Of a stretch of 64,000 bases of DNA, positions 1 to 7,543 are shown piece by piece. Position 1 is the stretch's first letter. Every line of letters begins with the position of its first letter. The stretch covers positions 1,426,001 to 1,490,000 of the forward strand of contig NZ_JADEXS020000001.1 in assembly GCF_015207005.2 (NCBI RefSeq). Direction: 5' to 3'. Source of the DNA: Desmonostoc muscorum LEGE 12446 (GTDB lineage: Bacteria > Cyanobacteriota > Cyanobacteriia > Cyanobacteriales > Nostocaceae). The notes below the pieces were generated by a model. That model was not told where the DNA came from and made no database searches. It was given only the letters and a program-made list of their open reading frames with translations. A program made the translations under genes and the position numbers.

Positions 1-1
1 G

Positions 2-859
2 GGTGGAATTAAAACTGAACAAGTGACGATTTTGGCGGGTTCTGCTTTTACGCCAGGGGATGTACAGGAAATCAAAGAGATGGTGACGGCTTTTGGCTTG
101 GTGCCCATCTTTGTACCTGACATCGGCGCCTCTCTCGATGGACACTTGGAAGATAACTATAGTGCGGTTACAGTCAGTGGAACAACCTTAAAACAGCTAC
201 GAGAAGTTGGTTGTTCTGCTTTCACCTTGGCTTTGGGCGAGAGTATGCGGGGTGCAGCCAAGATTTTGGAAGAGAGATTTGGCACTCCTTACGAGGTGTT
301 TGGCGAACTGACTGGATTAGAACCAGTAGATGAGTTTCTGCAAGCATTGGCGATTTTGAGTGGTAACAGCGTACCAGAAAAATACCGCCGCCAACGTCGT
401 CAGTTGCAAGATGCGATGTTGGACACGCACTTTTATTTTGGTGCTAAACGAGTTTCTTTAGCGCTGGAACCCGATTTGTTGTGGACAACAGTACATTTTC
501 TGCAATCAATGGGAGCGCAGATTCATGCTGTGGTGACAACAACGCGATCGCCTTTACTCGAAAAACTCCCAGTTAAAAGCATTACCATCGGTGATTTGGA
601 AGACTTTGAGGGTTTAGCAGCTGGTTCAGATTTGCTGATTGGGAACTCAAATGTCGGTGCGATCGCCAAACGCCTTTCGGTTCCTCTTTATCGTCTCGGA
701 CTGCCCATTTATGACCGCTTAGGTAATGGTCAGTTTACCAAAGTTGGTTACCGAGGCACAATGGAACTTTTATATGGCATGGGCAACCTCTTTTTAGAGG
801 CAGAAGAAGCCAGAGTTAAGCAGTTACAAGAATTAGGAATTGTGGGTGCGGATTTTTGA
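2..859 (+). CDS. nifN: nifN, C-terminal part (cut by window edge)
   Basis: NifN is the beta-type subunit of the NifEN scaffold on which the FeMo-cofactor precursor matures before transfer to nitrogenase. The reading frame is open from the first bases of the window, so the N-terminal part lies outside it; about 285 residues are present. The fragment has the Rossmann-like layout of the nitrogenase component 1 superfamily, with a typical segment around VTVSGTTLKQLREVG and a late GNSNVGAIAKRL segment. The ending at LYGMGNLFLEAEE also fits NifN. The assignment is supported by nifX and DUF269 immediately downstream on the same strand, the usual nifE-nifN-nifX order. A related nitrogenase component 1 protein such as NifK or VnfN is less likely given length and context. 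Confidence 0.9.
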   Translation, partial: GGIKTEQVTILAGSAFTPGDVQEIKEMVTAFGLVPIFVPDIGASLDGHLEDNYSAVTVSGTTLKQLREVGCSAFTLALGESMRGAAKILEERFGTPYEVFGELTGLEPVDEFLQALAILSGNSVPEKYRRQRRQLQDAMLDTHFYFGAKRVSLALEPDLLWTTVHFLQSMGAQIHAVVTTTRSPLLEKLPVKSITIGDLEDFEGLAAGSDLLIGNSNVGAIAKRLSVPLYRLGLPIYDRLGNGQFTKVGYRGTMELLYGMGNLFLEAEEARVKQLQELGIVGADF

Positions 860-943
860 ACAATAATTCTGAATTCCAATACCAATTCTCTAAAATCAGC
901 CAACAAATTCAATTCAGAAACCCAGACCATCACTACCTTTCTT

Positions 944-975
944 AATTACGAATTACGAATTACGAATTACGAATT
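944..975. repeat. STRR heptamer array (ACGAATT)n
   Basis: About four copies of the 7-bp unit ACGAATT lie between nifN and nifX, just before the nifX ribosome binding site. The same unit in the other orientation occurs near 21874-21906 and 35693-35725. Short tandemly repeated heptamers of this kind are typical of heterocystous cyanobacterial genomes. Confidence 0.85.
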
Positions 976-997
976 GGTATTAAAGAGGAGAATTACG

Positions 998-1411
998 ATG
1001 AAAATTGCCTTCACTACGAGTGACCGAGTTCATATTAATGCTCATTTTGGATGGGCAAGATTAATTGATGTTTATGAAATTTCCGATGAGGGCTATCAAT
1101 TTTTAGAAACCCTCAACTTTGAAGGTGACCTCAAAGAAGATGGAAATGAAGATAAAATCACACCCAAACTTGATGCGTTAGTTGATTGTACCATTGTTTA
1201 TGTCACGGCAATTGGTGGCAGCGCTGCGGCTCGGTTAATCAAAAAAGGTGTTACCCCAGTGAAGGCGCGATCGGAAGAAGAAGAAATTAGTGAAGTGCTA
1301 AATAAATTAGTGCAAACCTTGAAAGGTAATCCTCCACCTTGGTTGCGTAAAGCTTTACAGCAAAAACCATCAAACTTTACAGATGAAGTTGGAGACGAAG
1401 CAACAGTATGA
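998..1411 (+). CDS. nifX: nifX, FeMo-cofactor trafficking protein
   Basis: NifX binds the FeMo-cofactor precursor (NifB-co/VK-cluster) and passes it between NifB and NifEN in the cytoplasm. The 137-residue protein has the dinitrogenase-iron-molybdenum cofactor fold: an N-terminal strand KIAFTTSDRVHINAHFG, then an acidic middle and a C-terminal helical part. The ATG at 998 is preceded at a good distance by GAGGAG (985-990), so I prefer it to an in-frame upstream codon at 974. The gene follows nifN after an STRR-containing spacer. Its stop codon overlaps the start of the next gene by 4 bp (ATGA), so the two are translationally coupled. Confidence 0.93.
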   Translation: MKIAFTTSDRVHINAHFGWARLIDVYEISDEGYQFLETLNFEGDLKEDGNEDKITPKLDALVDCTIVYVTAIGGSAAARLIKKGVTPVKARSEEEEISEVLNKLVQTLKGNPPPWLRKALQQKPSNFTDEVGDEATV

Positions 1412-1884
1412 CTATAAATAATAGTGTTAACGGAACCGCTTCCACCGAAGTCTTGAATTCGCCTTTTCTCAAGGTATTAATCAAACAGATTCGGGGTCAA
1501 GATAGCTATGGAATTTACCGTAGTTGGCCGGATGAACTGCTTCTCAAACCTTTTGTTGTTACCAAACAAAAGAAACGGGAAATTTCCGTTGAGGGTGAAG
1601 TTGATCCGGTAACTCAAGCTCGGATTATGGCATTTTTTCGAGCTGTAGCTGCTGGAATTGAACAAGAAACAGGTTTGATTTCTCAAGTTGTAATTGATTT
1701 GAGTCATGAAGGATTTGGCTGGGCGCTGGTTTTTTCTGGTCGTCTTTTGCTAGCTGTCAAAACCTTACGCGATGCTCAAAGATTTGGCTTTGATTCCCTG
1801 GAGAAATTAGCCCAAGAGGGAGAAAGCTACATCCAAAAAGGCATTGATTTGGCGAAGCGGTTCCCGGAAGTCGGGAAATTGTAA
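1408..1884 (+). CDS. NifX-associated nitrogen fixation protein (DUF269)
   Basis: A protein of 158 residues that matches the DUF269/NifX-associated family, which nearly always follows nifX in diazotrophs. Its biochemical role is not firmly known; a part in cofactor delivery or nitrogenase protection is inferred from context. Visible marks are the N-terminal FLKVLIKQIRGQDSYGIYR segment, a central RIMAFFRAVAAGIEQETG helix and a C-terminal GFDSLEKLAQEGE segment. It overlaps nifX by 4 bp (ATGA). No signal peptide or membrane segment is seen, so it should be cytoplasmic. Confidence 0.9.
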   Translation: MTINNSVNGTASTEVLNSPFLKVLIKQIRGQDSYGIYRSWPDELLLKPFVVTKQKKREISVEGEVDPVTQARIMAFFRAVAAGIEQETGLISQVVIDLSHEGFGWALVFSGRLLLAVKTLRDAQRFGFDSLEKLAQEGESYIQKGIDLAKRFPEVGKL

Positions 1885-1918
1885 CAATTTTAGATTTTGG
1901 ATTATACCAATTGACGAT

Positions 1919-2004
1919 TTGTAGAGACGCGATTCATCGCGTCTTGACCCAAGGATGTGTTGCGAACGTAGTTTTATCTCACGCAGAGGCGCAGAGGCGC
2001 AGAG
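1919..2004. repeat. palindromic dispersed repeat plus CGCAGAGG repeat
   Basis: The spacer after the DUF269 gene holds a perfect 9-bp inverted repeat AGACGCGAT/ATCGCGTCT (1924-1943) and flanking sequence that recurs, inverted, at about 35726-35774. It is followed by a run of CGCAGAGG-type units (1981-2004), also seen near 20522, 24314 and 26175. Confidence 0.7.
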
Positions 2005-2115
2005 AGGAAGTTGAGAGATATTGAGTGTTCGCAAATCATTTAGGGTTGATGTTTAGGAATATCATCCAATCCAAAATCTAAAATCTAAAATCCAAAATTG
2101 ATTGTGGGGTTGCTG

Positions 2116-2334
2116 ATGGTGCAAGCGGAAGAAACAAGAATTGAGGAACTCAAGGGACAAATCAGACGCCTCAACAGCAAAGCAGGTCAAATGAAGATGG
2201 ATCTGCATGATTTAGCTGAAGGTTTGCCGACAGATTACAAACAACTTATGGATGTTGCAGCTGCAACTTATGAAATATTTCATCAGTTAGATGAACTTAA
2301 GCAACAGCTGAAAGAATTGGAGAATGCTAAATGA
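2116..2334 (+). CDS. small helical nif-associated protein (DUF683/CCE_0567 family)
   Basis: A 72-residue, highly charged, all-helical protein of the small family found between the nifX block and nifW in cyanobacterial and other nif clusters. Two predicted helices carry heptad-like spacing (RIEELKGQIRRLNSKAGQMK, then QLDELKQQLKELENAK), so a coiled-coil hairpin is likely. The function is unknown. I chose the ATG at 2116 (MVQAEETRIEELK), since residues upstream of it look non-conserved. The stop overlaps the start of nifW by 4 bp (ATGA at 2331-2334), which ties the two genes together. Confidence 0.85.
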   Translation: MVQAEETRIEELKGQIRRLNSKAGQMKMDLHDLAEGLPTDYKQLMDVAAATYEIFHQLDELKQQLKELENAK

Positions 2335-2648
2335 CTGGAACTCTCGAACAATTCAAGCTGCTCGTAGATACAGAAGAATTTTTACAGTTCTTTAATCTGC
2401 CTTACGACCAACAGTTTGTCAATGTCAATCGTCTACATATTTTGAAAAAGTTTTCGCAATACATCAAGGAAATTGATGATAATTCTCCTGATTTGAGTGC
2501 AGAAGAAAGGCTAAATCAATATTCTTTGGCTTTGCAACAGGCTTATCAGGTATTTATGGAGTCAACACCCTATGAACAAAAGTTGTTCAAAGTGTTTAAC
2601 GACAAGCCGAAAAATGTAGTCACACTGACAGAAATCACTTCTGATTAG
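2331..2648 (+). CDS. nifW: nifW, nitrogenase-stabilising/protective protein
   Basis: NifW associates with the MoFe protein and is needed for its full activity, probably by protecting it from oxygen or helping late maturation. The 105-residue length is normal for the family. The N-terminal pattern FKLLVDTEEFLQFFNLPYD and the following FSQYIKEI helix are typical. It overlaps the preceding small gene by 4 bp and is followed 10 bp later by hesA, giving a tight DUF683-nifW-hesA arrangement on the plus strand. Confidence 0.92.
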   Translation: MTGTLEQFKLLVDTEEFLQFFNLPYDQQFVNVNRLHILKKFSQYIKEIDDNSPDLSAEERLNQYSLALQQAYQVFMESTPYEQKLFKVFNDKPKNVVTLTEITSD

Positions 2649-2658
2649 GAGGTATAAA

Positions 2659-3462
2659 TTGGTAAACCTAACGCCTACCGAATTAGAACGCTATCGTCGC
2701 CAAATGATGCTACCAAATTTTGGCGAAGCAGCACAGAAGCGCCTGAAGTCAGCGACAGTTCTGGTTACGGGTGTGGGTGGATTGGGCGGTACGGCGGCGC
2801 TTTACTTAGCAGTAGCGGGCGTTGGGCGGCTAATCCTAGTCCGGGGTGGTGACTTGCGGCTAGATGATATGAATCGTCAGGTTCTGATGACGGACGATTG
2901 GGTAGGTAAGCCAAGGGTATTCAAAGCTAAGGAAACTCTGGATGGAATCAATCCTGATGTCCAGGTGGAAGCAGTTCATGATTACATCACCCCGGAAAAT
3001 GTAGATGCGTTGGTGCAATCGGCTGATATGGCTCTTGATTGTGCCCATAATTTTACGGAGCGCAATTTGTTAAATGAAGCTTGCGTGCGCTGGCGTAAGC
3101 CAATGGTGGAAGCTGCAATGGACGGGATGGAAGCTTACCTGACAACGATTATTCCTGGTGTGACTCCTTGTTTGTCCTGTCTGTTTCCGGAAAAGCCTGA
3201 TTGGGATCGGCGCGGCTTTTCGGTTCTAGGTGCTGTTTCTGGGACACTGGCTTGTTTAACCGCGCTGGAGGCGATCAAGTTGATTACTGGGTTTAGTCAG
3301 CCTTTATTATCGCAATTGCTGACTATCGATTTGAGCCGATTGGAATTTGCCAAGCGCCGTTCTTACCGCGATCGCTCTTGTCCAGTATGCGGTAATAGTG
3401 CGCCCTGGAGATACGCTCAACCCAATTCAATGGAACCCAGCGGTATTGCACAAAATAGCTAA
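2659..3462 (+). CDS. hesA: hesA, ThiF/MoeB-like adenylyltransferase
   Basis: HesA is an E1-like (ThiF/MoeB/UBA) ATP-dependent adenylating enzyme found with hesB and fdxH in heterocystous cyanobacteria; a role in molybdenum or sulfur cofactor chemistry is suspected but not proven. Residues 1-20 show the family start LERYRRQMMLPNFGE, followed by the nucleotide-binding glycine motif GVGGLGGTAA and an RDDMNRQ-like segment (LRLDDMNRQV). Two cysteine pairs, CLSC and CPVC, fit the structural zinc site. The start is a TTG at 2659, supported by a strong AGGAGG 6 bp upstream and by family N-terminal length. hesB follows after about 100 bp. Confidence 0.93.
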   Translation: MVNLTPTELERYRRQMMLPNFGEAAQKRLKSATVLVTGVGGLGGTAALYLAVAGVGRLILVRGGDLRLDDMNRQVLMTDDWVGKPRVFKAKETLDGINPDVQVEAVHDYITPENVDALVQSADMALDCAHNFTERNLLNEACVRWRKPMVEAAMDGMEAYLTTIIPGVTPCLSCLFPEKPDWDRRGFSVLGAVSGTLACLTALEAIKLITGFSQPLLSQLLTIDLSRLEFAKRRSYRDRSCPVCGNSAPWRYAQPNSMEPSGIAQNS

Positions 3463-3483
3463 TATTTTAGATTTTGAATTTTG

Positions 3484-3526
3484 GATTGAAGGAGAAATCT
3501 AAAATCTAAAATCTAAAATCCAAAAT
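3484..3526. repeat. STRR heptamers (AAAATCT/AAAATCC)
   Basis: Four to five 7-bp units of the AAAATCT/AAAATCC type lie between hesA and hesB. The same unit recurs before other genes at about 2074-2098, 19497-19528, 48128-48162, 52409-52470 and 61396-61435. Confidence 0.8.
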
Positions 3527-3559
3527 TGCCAGAGGACAAACAACAAATCAGGAGATCTG

Positions 3560-3931
3560 ATGACTGTAACTTTATCCGAAAAAGCAGAATTTCATTTGTG
3601 GGCATTTCTACGAGGTTCCGCACCCGATGCTGATGGCGCAACTAAAGGTGTCCGTTTCTCTGTCAAAGATGGTGGTTGCAGTGGCTACGAATATGCAATG
3701 GATATCACTAGCAAGCCCCAAGCTGATGATTTGGTAATCCAGCAAGGCAAAGTGCTGGTTTACGTGGACGCCAAAAGTGCGCCGTTGTTAGAAGGAGTTG
3801 TGGTTGACTTCGTTGAGGGTGTGATGGAAAGCGGCTTTAAGTTCATCAACCCCAATGCAACTGAGAACTGCGGTTGTGGAAAGTCTTTCAAAACAGGTGA
3901 CTGTACGCCGACTGGTGTACCTTGCAGCTAA
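3560..3931 (+). CDS. hesB: hesB, IscA-family Fe-S assembly protein
   Basis: HesB is an A-type Fe-S carrier (IscA/HesB/NifIscA family) that likely supplies or accepts clusters for nitrogenase components. The 123-residue protein carries the three family cysteines: one in the VKDGGCSGYEY segment and two in NCGCGKSF near the C-terminus. The C-terminus adds two further cysteines (TGDCTPTGVPCS), an extension I would call characteristic of the HesB subgroup. A ribosome binding site AGGAG lies 7-8 bp before the ATG. It sits between hesA and fdxH, the standard hesA-hesB-fdxH order. Confidence 0.94.
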   Translation: MTVTLSEKAEFHLWAFLRGSAPDADGATKGVRFSVKDGGCSGYEYAMDITSKPQADDLVIQQGKVLVYVDAKSAPLLEGVVVDFVEGVMESGFKFINPNATENCGCGKSFKTGDCTPTGVPCS

Positions 3932-4030
3932 CACCATTCCTAGCTGGGCGATCGCATTGCAAAGCGATAGGTTGACTCAAAATTTTCGGGAATTAAACCT
4001 AATTGTATAACGTTTGAGGAGAATCTGAAA

Positions 4031-4330
4031 ATGGCTACCTACCAAGTTAGATTAATCAACAAAAAAGAAGATCTCGACACCACAATTGAAGTTGATGAAG
4101 AGAGTACTATCTTAGAAGCAGCACACGAAAACGATATTGATTTGCCAGCTTCTTGTCATGCAGGTTCTTGCTCTAGCTGTGTTGGCAAGGTTGTTGAAGG
4201 TGAAATTAATCAAGAAGATCAAAACTTCCTCGATGACGATCAGGTTTCTAAAGGATACGCTTTACTTTGTGTAACCTATCCTCGTTCTAATTGCACAATT
4301 AAAACACATCAAGAAGCCTATTTGGTCTAA
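4031..4330 (+). CDS. fdxH: fdxH, heterocyst [2Fe-2S] ferredoxin
   Basis: FdxH is the plant-type ferredoxin that carries electrons to nitrogenase reductase (NifH) in heterocysts. The 99-residue length is standard. The cluster ligands are visible in [12 protein letters not shown] (C-x4-C-x2-C) with the fourth cysteine in YALLCVTYP. The nif-type feature is the run of basic residues near the N-terminus (LINKKEDLD), unlike vegetative PetF. A GAGGAG precedes the start. A strong hairpin just downstream (4372-4403) probably ends the transcript. Confidence 0.95.
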   Translation: MATYQVRLINKKEDLDTTIEVDEESTILEAAHENDIDLPASCHAGSCSSCVGKVVEGEINQEDQNFLDDDQVSKGYALLCVTYPRSNCTIKTHQEAYLV

Positions 4331-4371
4331 ATCTTTATTCTGATTGCTGTTTTTAGCAATTAACTAAAAAT

Positions 4372-4403
4372 AAAGGATGAAATATATTTCATCCTTTATT
4401 TTT
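4372..4403 (+). terminator. intrinsic terminator after fdxH
   Basis: A perfect 13-bp inverted repeat AAAGGATGAAATA/TATTTCATCCTTT (4372-4397) is followed by a T-rich run ATTTTT on the plus strand. Its position 40 bp after fdxH fits a Rho-independent terminator for the hesA-hesB-fdxH transcript. Confidence 0.75.
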
Positions 4404-4462
4404 CATAAATTCAGAATTCAGCAGTCAGAATTAATTTGAATTTAAGGAATAAATGAATTAAA

Positions 4463-4714
4463 ATGTTTATGCCTTTTAGTGTGACTGGTTGCTCATTAGA
4501 ATTATTGAGAATGCGAGAACAAGGACTTATCACTTTCTGCAAAATTCAGGATGAAGCAATTTTAAACAAACTGATATCAATGGCCATAGCACCAGGAAAT
4601 TACATCACTGTCGAACAACGGTTTCCCTCGTTAATTATTAAATTAGGAAACACATCTTTACCAATAGATATGGAAATTGCCCGTGCTATTTATGTCCGAA
4701 TAATTAAAAATTGA
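4463..4714 (+). CDS. feoA: FeoA-domain protein
   Basis: A protein of 83 residues with the SH3-like FeoA fold found in ferrous iron transport and in iron-dependent regulators. Visible family features are the N-terminal SVTGCSLELLRMREQG, the central ISMAIAPGNYITVEQRFPS loop typical of FeoA (GxxPGxxVxV-like), and the late LPIDMEIARAIYVR helix that matches the family pattern (G-x-A-xx-I-xV). No feoB lies in the window, so this is a stand-alone FeoA associated with the nif cluster. Supplying or sensing iron for nitrogenase is an inference from location. Confidence 0.8.
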   Translation: MFMPFSVTGCSLELLRMREQGLITFCKIQDEAILNKLISMAIAPGNYITVEQRFPSLIIKLGNTSLPIDMEIARAIYVRIIKN

Positions 4715-4787
4715 ATTAATTCTAACAATCATATTTTATAGGAGTAGTATTTGATTTTTGAAATATTAGGTAGGGGAGCCAGTCGAC

Positions 4788-4902
4788 CTCTTGCAAAAGT
4801 TTCTAACACCCCACCCCCAACCCCTCCCCAAGGCATCGGGGAGGGGAGCCTTTGCGTCAGCAAATGCGGGGTGGGGTTCTTTATTTTTGATTTATGCAAG
4901 AG
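4788..4902. repeat. imperfect inverted-repeat element (MITE-like)
   Basis: Between feoA and mop, the left end CTCTTGCA followed by CCCCACCCC is mirrored at the right end by GGGGTGGGG and TGCAAGAG. An inner GC-rich palindrome surrounds CCTCCCC/GGGGAGG. The stretch has no credible gene and looks like a small non-autonomous element or a dispersed hairpin repeat. Confidence 0.55.
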
Positions 4903-4986
4903 ACTCCATGAACACAATTCACAACGAAGGAATGAAAATATCTCTTTCCCAGTCCCCAGTCCCCAATACCTATTTTCAAGGCAGGT

Positions 4987-5196
4987 CTAATCAACAGCAA
5001 CTATCACATCTGATGATTTAATCACTGCATAAGCCTGCTTACCTTCAACAAGTCCCAGCTTTTCCGCTGATGATTTTGTGATGATTGACACTAGCTCTAC
5101 TCCTGGTGCTAGTTCTAAAGTTACCTCAGTATTAACCGAACCAGGTACAACTTTTTTGACAGTACCTTTGAGAGAATTACGAGCGCTAATTTCCAT
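4987..5196 (-). CDS. mop: Mop/molbindin, small molybdate-binding protein
   Basis: A 69-residue single Mop/TOBE domain. Such proteins bind molybdate or tungstate as oligomers and act as a cytoplasmic molybdenum store or buffer. The family start is clear (MEISARNSLKGTVKKVVPGS), as are the NTEVTLELAPG strand and the SAEKLGLVEGKQAYAVIKSSDV ending. The gene is convergent with the nif operon. A reservoir for FeMo-cofactor synthesis is inferred from position beside hesA-fdxH and from the known role of molbindins. Confidence 0.88.
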   Translation of the reverse strand: MEISARNSLKGTVKKVVPGSVNTEVTLELAPGVELVSIITKSSAEKLGLVEGKQAYAVIKSSDVIVAVD

Positions 5197-5799
5197 TTTT
5201 CGTCTTTTTTTTAGTTATGAATACTTAAACAAGGTAGCAAATGATGGTTTGAAAAATCAAATTATTTGAGATTTCTTAATAAGAATAAGAAAAATACCAA
5301 AGTTTATTGTTATATTCCTGGTTCATGTTGACTTTTATATTCTTTTTATTGACACGAGGTAAGTTAATTATTGAATGCTATTTGCTTAGTCTAATTTCTC
5401 AAAAAAAGCTGTCAAAAATACTCACAACCACTGTAGTTTCACAATTTTTTAAGTTTTTTTCTTCAATATGTCTGGGCATCTTTATAAATGATTCATAATT
5501 TAATCTTATCGGAGTGATAATATATAACTAAGCTAAATTGTTGTTAGTCAATATTCAGAATTCAAGTGTAAAAAAAGCTTGATGTTTGGCTAACAGACTT
5601 AACTTCTGTACTTCAGCAACTTGAAGTCTGCTGTATTAGGCAATTAGCGCAAATTAGAGCATTGATTTACTAATCAAAAAGCTTAATTGTAGCTAATTAT
5701 AAGCATTATGAAATAATGGTGGGCATTGCCCACCATTAAGTTTGGCAAGCAAATTTATGCTTGTTAAATAGTGAGATTATTGGGATTTAAAGAATAAGT
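5197..5799. other. intergenic region, upstream of mop and of the ankyrin gene
   Basis: About 600 AT-rich bases between the divergent mop and ankyrin genes, so it must hold both promoters; I did not find a convincing NtcA site by eye. The only clear structure is a palindrome AATGGTGGGC/GCCCACCATT at 5715-5737. A 63-codon open frame here has low-complexity, AT-driven composition and is not called. Confidence 0.5.
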
Positions 5800-6276
5800 A
5801 TGAGTCAAAATTTGAATGAAGCAACAACCCAATGGTTAATAGCAAAAGGCTATAATCCTGAGGGGTTAAATCAGCCAGGTGAAAATGGCGATACGGCTTT
5901 GATGAAAGCTACGAGAGAGGGTGTCTATGCAGTTGTTAAAGAACTGATTGATGCAGGTGCGGATATCAATGCTAGGAATAGCGATGGCAATAATGCTTTA
6001 TGGTTCGCTTGTTTTGGAAACCACTACGATTTAATTAACTTGCTGCTGGCTCACAAGATTAACATTGACAACCAAAATGATAACGGTGCAACTGTTTTAA
6101 TGTATGCAGCATCAGCCGGAAAAACAGAAGTCGTTAAGTTGCTCTTACAATACCATCCTAACTTAAATTTGCAAAACTTAGACGACTATAAAGCTCTTGA
6201 TTTCGCCAGCAACGTAGAAGTTTTAAGGATACTCAAAAATGCCACAAAGCAAAATATCGGGCAAAGACTATCATGA
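5800..6276 (+). CDS. ankyrin-repeat protein
   Basis: A protein of 158 residues made almost wholly of ankyrin repeats, which mediate protein-protein contacts. Three to four repeats are visible: GDTALMKATREGVYAVVKEL, then DGNNALWFACFGNHYDLINL, then GATVLMYAASAGKTEVVKLL and a shorter DDYKALDFAS. No signal peptide is present. The last 38 bp overlap the start of the SagB-like gene, implying co-expression. Its partner is unknown; the overlap suggests a role together with the flavoenzyme encoded next. Confidence 0.85.
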   Translation: MSQNLNEATTQWLIAKGYNPEGLNQPGENGDTALMKATREGVYAVVKELIDAGADINARNSDGNNALWFACFGNHYDLINLLLAHKINIDNQNDNGATVLMYAASAGKTEVVKLLLQYHPNLNLQNLDDYKALDFASNVEVLRILKNATKQNIGQRLS

Positions 6277-7525
6277 AGCTACCAAGCATTCTTACTTATC
6301 GGTACAGATAGATCCAAATTATGTAGATGCTTCAACCCAACCATCTGCATTTAAATTCTATCCAAAATTTTATCGAAGAGTGAAATTAAATGTCAATAAT
6401 CCTGTTCACTCTTTTATATCGTTAACCAGCGCGATAACACTGGAAAAAGTGTATAAAGACAGTCTCGATAAACTGCGGGTAAATCCGTCAGCAGGCGCTC
6501 TGTATCCTACGGAAGTTTACGTACAGCTTCGCAAAATTCCGGGAATACTAGATGGAATCTATCACTTAGAAGTTGAGAATAATTGTCTAACACTCATCTA
6601 TGAATTAATTGATGATGGGCTAGAGAGTTATATTATACCGGGCAAAAGTATCAACGGATTCATCTTTTTAATTAGCTGTGTTTATTATAGGTCTAGCTGG
6701 AAATATCAAAATAGAAGCACGAGATATTGCTTTTTGGATAGCGGACACCATTTAGGTGCAATCGCGGCTTCAGCTTATCTCTACGAAAAAGATATACAAC
6801 TAATTTTTGATTTTGATAAACTTGGTCTCAATTTAGCTTTGGGATTTGAGAATAAAGAGTTTATCACAGCTTGTGCGGTGTCAGGAGAATTACAAGAAAA
6901 CAAAGTCAGACCCTTAAGGATGAAAGTTCCTTTTGTTTGTGGTACTGATTACTTTGAAGCTAATCAATTCATTGAAGATTCCTATCAAGCAACGGCTGTA
7001 GAAAAGAGTCGCCAGCAGAAACTAGAACAGCCCAAGTTTAGCTTGAACAAGGATAAATTTCATCAAATTGTTTTGAATAGACGTTCTATTAGACGTTTCC
7101 GGAAAAAGTCTATTTCTCAAGAAGATTATTTATATATAATGCAGCAACTTAAGCAGCCAATACCGACAGAAAATTATGAGGAAATAGATATTTATTCGGT
7201 GGTACATCGAGTAGAGGGAATGTCATGTGGGTTATATAAAGGTACATATCTGATTAAGAAGGGTAATTTCAGTGAAAAGACAGGTTACTTATGTATTAAT
7301 CAAGCTATTGCTAGAGATAGCGCTGTAACTTTATTTTTTGTGTCTGATTATTTAAACTACCAAACCGCTATGCAAATAGCTGGTTTTCTAGGACAGAGAC
7401 TTTATTTAGCTAGTAATTATTTGGGAATCGAGTGTAGTGGAATCGGTGCTTACTATGATGACGAAACCCAAGAATTATTAGAAACAAATAAAGATGTACT
7501 TTACGCAATGGTGATTGGAATATAA
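6239..7525 (+). CDS. SagB-like protein with two nitroreductase-type domains
   Basis: A 428-residue member of the SagB/ThcOx nitroreductase superfamily, FMN-dependent oxidoreductases best known as azoline dehydrogenases. Two halves are visible. Residues ~75-225 contain NPSAGALYPTEVYVQL and a DSGHHLGAIAASAYL helix, the SagB-type signature. Residues ~275-428 contain LNRRSIRRFRKKSISQEDY and AGFLGQRLYLASNYLG, a second nitroreductase core. No cyclodehydratase, protease or precursor-peptide gene is nearby, so azoline chemistry is not supported here. It overlaps the ankyrin gene and lies 18 bp before a small gene of unknown family. The substrate is unknown. Confidence 0.8.
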   Translation: MPQSKISGKDYHEATKHSYLSVQIDPNYVDASTQPSAFKFYPKFYRRVKLNVNNPVHSFISLTSAITLEKVYKDSLDKLRVNPSAGALYPTEVYVQLRKIPGILDGIYHLEVENNCLTLIYELIDDGLESYIIPGKSINGFIFLISCVYYRSSWKYQNRSTRYCFLDSGHHLGAIAASAYLYEKDIQLIFDFDKLGLNLALGFENKEFITACAVSGELQENKVRPLRMKVPFVCGTDYFEANQFIEDSYQATAVEKSRQQKLEQPKFSLNKDKFHQIVLNRRSIRRFRKKSISQEDYLYIMQQLKQPIPTENYEEIDIYSVVHRVEGMSCGLYKGTYLIKKGNFSEKTGYLCINQAIARDSAVTLFFVSDYLNYQTAMQIAGFLGQRLYLASNYLGIECSGIGAYYDDETQELLETNKDVLYAMVIGI

Positions 7526-7543
7526 GCAGGAAACTCAAGAGAG

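Noticed and set aside
944..975. CRISPR-like repeated sequence (also 7993-8032, 21874-21906, 35693-35725, 42838-42880)
   Set aside because: Units are 7 bp, contiguous and without unique spacers; no cas genes are present. They are STRR heptamer arrays.
5307..5498. 63-codon hydrophobic plus-strand frame upstream of the ankyrin gene
   Set aside because: Composition follows the local AT bias (Phe, Leu, Ile, Lys runs), there is no convincing ribosome site, and no neighbour supports it.
6239..7525. Thiazole/oxazole-modified peptide cluster
   Set aside because: A SagB-like protein alone; no cyclodehydratase (SagC/D), precursor peptide or transporter is nearby.
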